A program made the position numbers and the translations under genes. From NCBI GenBank assembly GCA_964435775.1, contig CAYTAP010000080.1:1-18393 (forward strand): DNA of 18,393 nt. The letters are read 5' to 3'. This DNA comes from CAYTAP01 sp964435775 (GTDB taxonomy: Bacteria > Planctomycetota > Phycisphaerae > Tepidisphaerales > Tepidisphaeraceae). Position 1 is the stretch's first letter, and each line of letters opens with the position of its first letter. Positions 6,079 to 12,815 of the stretch are shown here, one piece after another. The notes beneath the pieces are model-generated. The model worked only from the letters and a program-made list of their open reading frames with translations. It had not been told where the DNA came from and did not search any database.

Positions 6079-7055
6079 TGAAGAATGCCCCCGCCAACAA
6101 GGGACTTGGCCACAAGCGATTTGGCCGATATGCCGTGCTTCGGCATGACGGAATCGCCGAGCCCCATTTCGATTTCATGCTGGAACTGCGCCAGGGGGAA
6201 AAGCTCAAGACCTGGCGGCTGGCGGATTGGCCGCTGCCTAAGGGCGTACGGGTGGACGCCACCCCCCTTCCCGATCATCGCAACCTTTACCTTGAATACG
6301 AAGGCCCCCTCACCGATGGCCGCGGCATCGTCTTTCACATCGAAGGCGGCGAGTACGAACTTGCGGACAGCGAACAAGCGGCATCCACATTCGAGGTATC
6401 CATTAGGACTGATCGCTTCACTTTGGGGCCAAACTGGGCCATGCGGACACAACGACAAGACGGGAAGCGCCCGCTGCACCTTTGCTTTCATGCCGCCACC
6501 GGTTCGCAATTCGTGCCGTTTCTCCAGCGGAATCTACTGGCGGCGCACGACATCTTAAATCCCGCACTAAGGGAACTGTCGGTGGCGCTCGTGGGTGATC
6601 GGCGGATGGGCATGCTCCACGAGGAGTTCATGAACATCGCCGGACCGACGGATGTGCTGACGTTCCCTTTGGAGGAGGATGGGCGAGGGCGTGTGACGGA
6701 CGGCGAGGTGGTCATCTGCGTTCCGGAGGCGCGCCGGCGTGTCATTGCGTTGGCGGGGCGAAACCGGGTGGCCGGAGATAAGAGTTTGTCAGAGCAAAAG
6801 TTGCGTTGCGAGTTGCTGCTGTATGCGCTTCATGGAATGTTGCACTTGTGCGGATTTGACGATAGAACCGATTCGGCCTACACGACCATGCACCGTCGGG
6901 AAGATGAAATTCTGACTCAATTGGGAATCGGCCGGGTCTTTGCACCGGGGGATGGGGGCGCGGATTCTTCTTATCATAAGAAGCAACCCGTTCGACGAGT
7001 TGGCTCCAGGCGCAAAACAACGGGAAAAACGCGCACAACCGCCGGGGGCTCATGA
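6078..7055 (+). CDS. ybeY: Fusion protein: LigD 3'-phosphoesterase-like domain + YbeY endoribonuclease
   Basis: The 325-residue protein appears to join two families in one frame. Residues 15-95 resemble the LigD N-terminal 3'-phosphoesterase domain: LRHDGIAEPHFDFMLEL gives His23, His30 and Asp32, and LPDHRNLYLEYEG gives His67 and Tyr71. Position 34 is Met where LigD enzymes typically have Arg. Residues ~133-285 are YbeY, the metal-dependent RNase of rRNA maturation: GPTDVLTFPLE (189-199), GEVVICVPEA (209-218) and the metal site HGMLHLCGFDD (252-262), with Asp262 where the third His usually is. A basic tail follows. ATG 6078 is chosen because it overlaps the upstream stop and gives a compact N terminus; the frame is open 26 codons farther up. 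The stop overlaps the corC-like start by ATGA, matching the known ybeY-ybeX neighbourhood. Confidence 0.8.
   Translation: MKNAPANKGLGHKRFGRYAVLRHDGIAEPHFDFMLELRQGEKLKTWRLADWPLPKGVRVDATPLPDHRNLYLEYEGPLTDGRGIVFHIEGGEYELADSEQAASTFEVSIRTDRFTLGPNWAMRTQRQDGKRPLHLCFHAATGSQFVPFLQRNLLAAHDILNPALRELSVALVGDRRMGMLHEEFMNIAGPTDVLTFPLEEDGRGRVTDGEVVICVPEARRRVIALAGRNRVAGDKSLSEQKLRCELLLYALHGMLHLCGFDDRTDSAYTTMHRREDEILTQLGIGRVFAPGDGGADSSYHKKQPVRRVGSRRKTTGKTRTTAGGS
6967..6983. repeat. 17-bp odd palindrome inside the YbeY-fusion tail
   Basis: CTTCTTAT-C-ATAAGAAG is a perfect palindrome with 8-bp arms around one central base, located in the region coding for the basic C-terminal tail. It is AT-rich within GC-rich coding sequence. 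It lies about 70 bp upstream of the next start codon. It could be a protein-binding site or simply chance. Confidence 0.4.
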
Positions 7056-8341
7056 CGATGACACTGCTGGTTGTGGCGGGGGTGGTTGTGGCGATTGTTC
7101 TGTCGCTGTTCTTTTCAACACTCACCTATTCGCTGCGGGACATGTCGCGTTCGGGGCTGGGGGAGTACCTTGAGAAGCGGGGGCGTGGGCGCTTGCTGTC
7201 GCCGACGATGGACCACCAGGGGGATTTGATCTTCCTGACGGCGTTGGCGCGTCTGCTGGCGAACATGCTCGTGCTTGTGGAGATGCTGCTGCTCTTTGAG
7301 CCGCTTCAGGAAAGCGCCCCGATCCGGTATCTGCTGGCGATCATCGCAACGGGGGTCATCACACTGTTTTCGTCGGTGGCGATCCCCCACACGTTGGCAA
7401 AGCATTTTGGTTCGGAGTTCGTGGGGTTCTTCGCGTCCTCCCTTCAGGGGTTGCGGATGGTGCTGCTGCCGGCGACGAAGATCATGCACCTGATCGAGGC
7501 GCTCATGCAGCGGGCGACGGGATCGACCGGCGAATCGGAGGCGGACGAGATCGAGAAGGAAATCCTGTCGGCGGTGGAGGAGGGGGAGAAGGAAGGGGTC
7601 GTCGATGAGGAGGAGCGGGCGATGATCGAGCGGGTGATCGAGTTCGGCGACACCCACGCCGGACAGATCATGACCGCGCGCCCGGAAATCGTGGCGATCG
7701 CGCAAAACGCAACCTTGGAGCAGGTGAAAGAGGCGCTGGCCCGGAGTGGGCATTCGCGCATTCCCGTTTACGATCGAACGCTCGATACGATCGTGGGAGT
7801 TCTTTATGCGCGGGACCTCCTGCGGCAACTGGGCATTCCCGCCAGCGAGTTTGATTTGCGCAAGGCGATGCGCCCGCCGCTGTATGTGCCGGAAACCAAG
7901 TCACTGCGCGACCTGCTGCATGACTTTCAATTGCAAAAGGTGCATATCGCGATCGTGATGGATGAGTACGGCGGGACGGCGGGGCTGGTGACGATCGAAG
8001 ACCTGCTGGAAGAACTCGTCGGGGACATCAGTGATGAACATGAACCGCAGGAGCCGGCGATGCTCAAGCGGATGGGCGAAAACAGCGCCGAGGCCGATGC
8101 GCGGCTGTATCTGGACGAACTCAACCGACTGATGGGGCTGCACCTGCCCGAGGACGCCGGCTATGACACGCTGGGTGGGTTTGTCTCGACGACGCTCGGC
8201 CGAATCCCTGAAGCCGGTTCAATGTTTGAGCAAAGCGGCGTGCGATTCACGGTCTTGGACGCCGAGCCAAGGAAGGTGAAACGTGTGAAAATCGAGGTCA
8301 TCCCGCAGATGGTTGATAGCGGAGCAGGAAAGAAAGAGTAG
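7052..8341 (+). CDS. CorC/HlyC-family membrane protein (CNNM-like domain, CBS pair, CorC_HlyC domain)
   Basis: The 429-residue protein has the layout of the hemolysin C/CorC/CNNM family linked to magnesium or cobalt homeostasis. Hydrophobic segments near residues 4-22, 58-82, 91-115 and 122-148 form a DUF21-like membrane domain. A tandem CBS pair follows (about 205-325), with HSRIPVYDRTLDTIVGVLY (234-252) and VMDEYGGTAGLVTIEDLLEE (302-321) as clear landmarks, then a CorC_HlyC domain with GYDTLGGFV (370-378). The usual Glu-Thr of the N-terminal SASETA motif is absent (FFSTLTYSL). The ATG overlaps the YbeY-fusion stop by 4 nt, indicating translational coupling; a second ATG lies at 7058. ybeY beside a corC/ybeX gene is a known bacterial arrangement and supports both calls. 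Confidence 0.88.
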   Translation: MTMTLLVVAGVVVAIVLSLFFSTLTYSLRDMSRSGLGEYLEKRGRGRLLSPTMDHQGDLIFLTALARLLANMLVLVEMLLLFEPLQESAPIRYLLAIIATGVITLFSSVAIPHTLAKHFGSEFVGFFASSLQGLRMVLLPATKIMHLIEALMQRATGSTGESEADEIEKEILSAVEEGEKEGVVDEEERAMIERVIEFGDTHAGQIMTARPEIVAIAQNATLEQVKEALARSGHSRIPVYDRTLDTIVGVLYARDLLRQLGIPASEFDLRKAMRPPLYVPETKSLRDLLHDFQLQKVHIAIVMDEYGGTAGLVTIEDLLEELVGDISDEHEPQEPAMLKRMGENSAEADARLYLDELNRLMGLHLPEDAGYDTLGGFVSTTLGRIPEAGSMFEQSGVRFTVLDAEPRKVKRVKIEVIPQMVDSGAGKKE

Positions 8342-8369
8342 TGCCAATGCACGTGAACCTCCCTCCAGG

Positions 8370-8419
8370 TTCTCCGCGTCTCCGCAGTGAAATGCTTTTG
8401 AACTGAAAATCGAAAATTC
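8370..8419. repeat. Dispersed repeat text: TCTCCGCGTCTCCGCAGTGAAA and GAAAATCGAAAATT
   Basis: Two known-looking dispersed motifs are packed into the gap between the CorC-like and signal peptidase genes. The first (about 8370-8392) resembles the CTCTGCGTCTCTGCGGTGAAA text found repeatedly in many bacterial genomes; read on the minus strand it encodes HFTAETRR. The second, GAAAATCGAAAATT (8405-8418), is the reverse complement of AATTTTCGATTTTC at 1261-1274. Neither forms an obvious terminator here. Confidence 0.55.
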
Positions 8420-8465
8420 AACTCCCGCTTTGCCTGTCGGCGCTTCCTGCTATCATGCGGTGCCT

Positions 8466-10121
8466 ATGACCGAACCGAATCCTTCCACCCCCCTGCCCGA
8501 TGCCACCGCCGCGCCCTCCAAACCAGCCGCGCCGCCTCCGGCGCGGGGGAGCAGCATCAAGGAGACGGTTGAATCCATATTGATCGCGTTCATTCTCGCG
8601 TTCATTTTCAGGGCGTTCGTGGTTGAGGCGTTTGTAATACCCACGGGTTCGATGGCGCCGACGCTGCTGGGCGCGCACATGCGATTCCGCTGCCAGGACT
8701 GCGGGTATCAATTTGATGTCAACTGGTCCAACCCGCGCGGCGGGGATGATCTGGACATCCCGGCGCGCGCCGGGCAGAAGTTCAATGTCTTTTGTCCCAA
8801 CTGCGGCTACCAGGTGCCCGGCGGGCGCGATTCGGATCTTCCCGGCGACGCAACCAACCCGGCGGTTCATTTTGGCGACCGGATTCTCGTGCTGAAATAC
8901 CTCTATCTTTTTCAAGACCCCAAGCGATGGGATGTCGTCGTCTTCAAGGCGCCGGCCGACCCGCAGCATTACGACTACACGCAAAACTACATCAAGCGGC
9001 TGATCGGCAAGCCGGGGGAAACGATCATGATCCTCGACGGCGACATTTACGTCGCCGCCAAGGGAACGGCGGCAAAGGACAGCGACTTCAAGATTCAGAC
9101 GAAGCCGGATGAGGCACAAGATGCGCTGTGGCGGATTGTCTATAACAACGACTATCTGCCCAAGGGAGATGAGCGCGGCCGACGGCGCGCCTGGCAGCAA
9201 CCGTGGCAGGTGGCCGACGCCGATCCATCGCAGTCGGGCTGGACGACCGACGGGCGGCTGTTCACTTTCAAGAAGACCGATGGATCGGGCACGCTGTTTT
9301 TCAATGCCGCGGCCGAGCCCCGGGCGCATTGGCTGAGCGACTGGCTGGCATATGACCAGGTGTCGCCGGCGGAGCCGCTCAATTACGTCGGGCACGCGGT
9401 AAGCGATCTGAAAATCGACATGAACTACGATCGCCAATCCGGCGATGGATTGCTCAAGTTGTCGTTAAGCAAGGGACCGGACACCTTCATCGCGGAGATC
9501 GGGCCGAAACAAGCCAGGCTTGTGCGGACCGATGGCGCGACGCAGAAGGAGATGGGTTCGGCGTCGCTGGAGGGAACCAACGGGTCGATGCGGCTGGAGT
9601 TCACCAACGTTGATTACCGCGTCACGCTCAAGGTCAACGGGAAGGTGCTGCTTCAGACGACGGCGGATCAATACCATCCCGACATTCACCGCCTGCTGGA
9701 GCGATACAACAACGATCAGCGTGATCAGCTCCCGAACCTCAAAATCAGCGCATCCAATCAGGATTGTCGGATCACGCATTTGAGCGTGTGGCGCGATGTC
9801 TATTACCTGAACCAGGACCCGCAAGGCCGCCCGACCAATATCTTCTGGGGCAGCCCCGACGACCGGATTCATCTGAACGACGCCAAAGGGAAAGAGGAGT
9901 ATTTTGTGCTGGGGGACAACTCGCTCATCAGCGGCGATGCCCGCTACTGGACCGATCCGATCAACCTGCCGCACGAACACCTGGTGGTGGACAGCGGGCG
10001 GGTGCCGGGGCGATTCCTGTTGGGCAAGGCCTTCTTCGTCTACTGGCCGGCCGGTTATCCACCAGTCGGCAACGCGCCGAACGTCGTCCCCAACTTCGGG
10101 GAGATGCGGTTCATCCATTAG
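8466..10121 (+). CDS. lepB: Signal peptidase I with zinc-ribbon and large beta-rich insertions
   Basis: The 551-residue protein is a membrane serine-lysine peptidase that removes signal peptides from exported proteins, here about twice the usual size. A Pro/Ala-rich cytoplasmic tail leads to a transmembrane segment (~35-56). The nucleophile is Ser62 in IPTGSMAPTL and the general base Lys177 in YIKRLIGKPGE; the box-E-like VLGDNSLISGDARYW spans 481-495. Between the Ser and Lys boxes lies a zinc-ribbon-like insert (Cys76, Cys79, Cys110, Cys113). Between the Lys box and box E lies about 270 residues, part of it (~315-440) beta-rich and resembling a concanavalin-type sandwich. The start at 8466 is preferred over an in-frame TTG at 8430, although no strong Shine-Dalgarno is seen. 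The zinc-ribbon form is, from memory, typical of Planctomycetota. The stop overlaps that of the convergent gene. Confidence 0.9.
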   Translation: MTEPNPSTPLPDATAAPSKPAAPPPARGSSIKETVESILIAFILAFIFRAFVVEAFVIPTGSMAPTLLGAHMRFRCQDCGYQFDVNWSNPRGGDDLDIPARAGQKFNVFCPNCGYQVPGGRDSDLPGDATNPAVHFGDRILVLKYLYLFQDPKRWDVVVFKAPADPQHYDYTQNYIKRLIGKPGETIMILDGDIYVAAKGTAAKDSDFKIQTKPDEAQDALWRIVYNNDYLPKGDERGRRRAWQQPWQVADADPSQSGWTTDGRLFTFKKTDGSGTLFFNAAAEPRAHWLSDWLAYDQVSPAEPLNYVGHAVSDLKIDMNYDRQSGDGLLKLSLSKGPDTFIAEIGPKQARLVRTDGATQKEMGSASLEGTNGSMRLEFTNVDYRVTLKVNGKVLLQTTADQYHPDIHRLLERYNNDQRDQLPNLKISASNQDCRITHLSVWRDVYYLNQDPQGRPTNIFWGSPDDRIHLNDAKGKEEYFVLGDNSLISGDARYWTDPINLPHEHLVVDSGRVPGRFLLGKAFFVYWPAGYPPVGNAPNVVPNFGEMRFIH

Positions 10122-10891
10122 GCCTGATCCGACAATTCAACACCAACAGGGAAATGGTCGCTGGCGTATTTGGCCAGGCGGTCTTGTTCGATCCACGCGG
10201 CGGAGCAGCGCGAAGGGTCGATGCCGTGGGTGAAAATGTAGTCGATGCGCTGGCCGGGGAATTGAGTCGATGCCGTTCCGCTGGTGTCCGCTTCGGCCGG
10301 GGCGAAGGCGTGATACAAATCGAGATATCCGGCATCGAGCAATCGCTGAATGACGCGACGGGGAATTCGATTGCCATTTTCAACCCATTGCCGACGGGCG
10401 TCGGGTTGACAGCGAAGGGGGTCGATCCGCTGGCTGGGTGCATTGGCGTTGAAGTCGCCGAGCAGGAGGTGGGGCTTCTTTTCATCGCGATGGGGCGCAA
10501 ACAGATCGAGGACGATCTTCAATTCCCGTTCACGCATCACCTCATCTTGCTCCAGCGCGTGCGGATGAAGGTGGAGGACGCCGAAGGTCCATTCATGACC
10601 GGAAGGATCGACCACCACGGCTTCAAGCAATCCGCCGGGCAACCCTCCTTGCAGCGCGGCATGATTGATCGACGTGCGAATGGGGAAGCGGCTCAGGAGC
10701 GCGACGGCGTGACTGGAGGCGGCGGCCTGAATCCAGTCCATCTTCAACCGGCCGGCGATGCGCTGAAGAACGACGTCGTCGTCGGCCTCGACCAGGGCGA
10801 CGACATCGGCCCGCTGGGCTTCGATCACCTCGGCCAGGGGATCGGCTCGTCCTTCGCCGCCGTTGAGAATGTTGTAGCTGATGATTCGCAT
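10118..10891 (-). CDS. Endonuclease/exonuclease/phosphatase (EEP) family protein
   Basis: The 257-residue protein has the DNase I-like EEP fold. Visible active-site elements are Asn7 (ISYNILNGG), Glu35 (VALVEADDD), HLHPH (107-111), the Asp-x-Asn pair in LLLGDFNANA (Asp146, Asn148), Asp217 (RIDYIF) and the terminal SDHFPV (Asp245, His246). Such enzymes cleave phosphodiesters in nucleic acids, lipids or small molecules using a divalent metal; the substrate is not evident. No signal peptide is seen, so it is probably cytoplasmic. The frame stays open 74 codons upstream, but the protein sensibly begins MRIISYN at ATG 10891. Its TAA stop overlaps the signal peptidase TAG by 3 bases (TTAG, 10118-10121), leaving no room for a terminator between them. 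Confidence 0.88.
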   Translation of the reverse strand: MRIISYNILNGGEGRADPLAEVIEAQRADVVALVEADDDVVLQRIAGRLKMDWIQAAASSHAVALLSRFPIRTSINHAALQGGLPGGLLEAVVVDPSGHEWTFGVLHLHPHALEQDEVMRERELKIVLDLFAPHRDEKKPHLLLGDFNANAPSQRIDPLRCQPDARRQWVENGNRIPRRVIQRLLDAGYLDLYHAFAPAEADTSGTASTQFPGQRIDYIFTHGIDPSRCSAAWIEQDRLAKYASDHFPVGVELSDQA

Positions 10892-11128
10892 GGGTTTTAC
10901 AGAACGCACCGGATGATTCGCCCCGCACAAACGACACAGTCGATACGTTCGACACCGTTTGCCTGCTTGCGCGGGCGAGGTTCCGCGTCGCATCAACAAT
11001 CCATTTCTTTTTTTTGGAATGCCGGGTTGCCAATCGTAGCTTTGTATCCGGCGGGTGTCACGACCAGCGCATACGGAACGCTGAGTAACCCGCACGACAC
11101 CGAGGACGTTCAACAGGAGGCTACGGAA
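10892..11128. other. Divergent intergenic region
   Basis: This 237-bp gap separates the minus-strand EEP gene from the plus-strand MshEN-like gene and should contain the promoters of both. It contains a T8 run near 11008-11015 and the AGGAGG ribosome-binding site (11115-11120) of the downstream gene. I could not identify a convincing -35/-10 pair, operator or RNA structure. Confidence 0.4.
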
Positions 11129-11578
11129 ATGTCACACGCGCGGATCGGCGAACTGCTGGGGCAAATGGTGAAGCTGAGCGGGCACGATGTGGAGGAGATT
11201 CTCCAGGAACAGAGCGTCACGCGCTGGCGGTTTGGGGACATCGCGCTGTCATGGGGCTTGTGCCGGCCGGAACACATCTGGCGGGCGTGGTGTCAGCAGA
11301 TCGGAGACAATGCGCCTCGCGTCAACATGAGCGAAATCGGCGTTGACGCCCAGGCGACGGCCTACCTGCCCCGCTCGCTGGCGCTGCAATACCAGGTGGT
11401 CCCGCTGCGGATGATCGGCGATGACCTGGTGCTGGCGGCGGCGGATGAGGCGATTGGGACGGCGCTGCGGGCGGTCCCATCATTGACCCGGATGAAGCTG
11501 AAGTTCGTGGTCGCTGATGCGGATGAGGTGCGGGAGGCGATCGAGCGCTACTATCCGGCGCTTCACGCGGCGGGATGA
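11129..11578 (+). CDS. Standalone GspE/PilB N-terminal (MshEN-like) domain protein
   Basis: The 149-residue protein resembles the N-terminal domain of type II secretion and type IV pilus ATPases (T2SSE_N/MshEN), without the ATPase part. Supporting text is the RIGELLGQMVKLSGHDVEEIL start (5-25), the second helical module FGDIALSWGLCRPEHIWRAW (36-55), and a beta-alpha core with YLPRSLALQYQVVPLRMIGDDLVLAAAD (94-121), matching the typical pattern of poor-quality residues then the VVPL..DG.L.LA.AD strand. Canonical MshEN domains can bind c-di-GMP through an RLGxxL motif; only a loose version is visible here. AGGAGG (11115-11120), 8 nt before ATG 11129, is the best ribosome-binding site in the window. 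The stop is 37 bp before dxr. A regulatory or adaptor role is inference. Confidence 0.65.
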   Translation: MSHARIGELLGQMVKLSGHDVEEILQEQSVTRWRFGDIALSWGLCRPEHIWRAWCQQIGDNAPRVNMSEIGVDAQATAYLPRSLALQYQVVPLRMIGDDLVLAAADEAIGTALRAVPSLTRMKLKFVVADADEVREAIERYYPALHAAG

Positions 11579-11615
11579 AGTCGGGGGCATTCCATGAACG
11601 GATTTTCCCGGTATC

Positions 11616-12791
11616 ATGGGGCGCTTGCGAAAACGAATAGCGATTCTCGGTTCGACGGGTTCCATCGGGTGCAACGCCCTCGACGTGGTGGAGCACCTGG
11701 GCGCGCCGTATGGCGTGGCGGGGCTCAGCGCGCATCGGCAGGTGGACAAGCTCCTTGAGCAGACCCGGCGCCATCGCCCGGCGGCGGTGGCGATCACCGA
11801 TGCCAGCGGCGCGGCGTCCCCTGCCATTCTTCAGTCGCTAAAAGATGTGGGCGCGGAGGTCTATCGCGGGGCGGGGGGGATGAGCGAGCTGGTTTGCCGC
11901 GACGATGTGGATGTGGTGTTGGCGGCGGTCGTCGGCTCGGCGGGGCTGCCGGCGGTGGTGGCCGCCATACAGGCGGGCAAGACACTGGCGCTGGCGAACA
12001 AGGAATCGCTCGTGGTTGCCGGGTCGCTGGTCATCCCGGAAGCCCGGCGACGAAACGTGCCGATATTGCCGGTCGATTCCGAGCATTCCGCCATTTTCCA
12101 GGCGATGCTCGCGGGGCGACGGTCGGAAGTGCGACGGGTCATCCTGACCGCCAGCGGCGGGCCGTTTCGCAATGCGACGGCCGACCAAATGCGCCGCGCG
12201 ACGGTGGCCGACGCCCTCAATCACCCCACCTGGCGGATGGGCACCAAGATCTCCATCGATTCGGCGACGATGTTCAACAAGGCGCTGGAGGTCATCGAAG
12301 CGTGCTGGCTGTTTGATCTGGAACCGCGGCAGGTGGAAATCGTCGTTCACCCCGAATCGGTGGTTCATTCGATGGTTGAGTTCGTGGATGGATCGGTCAT
12401 CGCGCAGCTTTCCCCGCCGGATATGAGGACGCCGATTCAATATGCCCTGACCCACCCGGAACGGACGGATGGCGTCAGTCGGCGATTGGACCTGACGCAT
12501 CCGTTTTCGCTCCATTTTGAACCGCCGGATTTTGAACGCTTTCCCGCGCTGCGGCTGGCCTATGATGTCGCCGAGCGGGGCGGCACGCTGGGCGCGGTGC
12601 TCAACGCGGCCAATGAGGTCGCCGTGGAGGCGTTTTTGAGTGAACGGATCGGGTTTGCGGAGATTTCGACCCTGATCGAGGGTACAATCGCCCGCCATCG
12701 GGTGCAGTCGGACCCGTCGCTGGACGATCTATTGGAAGCGGATCGGTGGGCGCGGGAAGCGGCGGGATCGTCGCTGCCGACGTCGTCCTGA
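11616..12791 (+). CDS. dxr: 1-deoxy-D-xylulose 5-phosphate reductoisomerase
   Basis: The 391-residue protein catalyses the NADPH-dependent conversion of 1-deoxy-D-xylulose 5-phosphate to 2-C-methyl-D-erythritol 4-phosphate, the committed step of the non-mevalonate isoprenoid pathway, in the cytoplasm. The NADPH loop LGSTGSIG (11-18), LALANKESLV (124-133), metal ligands Asp154 and Glu156 in PVDSEHSAIFQ, Glu225 in MFNKALEVIEA, and LNAANEVAVEAF (329-340) are all intact. The length is normal. ATG 11616 is used, though no clear Shine-Dalgarno is seen; a TTG at 11628 would start MRKRIAILG. It lies 37 bp after the MshEN-like gene and 24 bp before the rseP-like gene; dxr-rseP adjacency is widespread in bacteria. 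Confidence 0.97.
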   Translation: MGRLRKRIAILGSTGSIGCNALDVVEHLGAPYGVAGLSAHRQVDKLLEQTRRHRPAAVAITDASGAASPAILQSLKDVGAEVYRGAGGMSELVCRDDVDVVLAAVVGSAGLPAVVAAIQAGKTLALANKESLVVAGSLVIPEARRRNVPILPVDSEHSAIFQAMLAGRRSEVRRVILTASGGPFRNATADQMRRATVADALNHPTWRMGTKISIDSATMFNKALEVIEACWLFDLEPRQVEIVVHPESVVHSMVEFVDGSVIAQLSPPDMRTPIQYALTHPERTDGVSRRLDLTHPFSLHFEPPDFERFPALRLAYDVAERGGTLGAVLNAANEVAVEAFLSERIGFAEISTLIEGTIARHRVQSDPSLDDLLEADRWAREAAGSSLPTSS

Positions 12792-12815
12792 TCCGAAGGT
12801 TATCGGAAACTGCGA

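Noticed and set aside
9764..11128. Long plus-strand open frame running through the signal peptidase end and antisense to the EEP gene
   Set aside because: It reads as low-complexity high-GC shadow with no family motifs; only the part from ATG 11129, with its AGGAGG site, looks like a gene.
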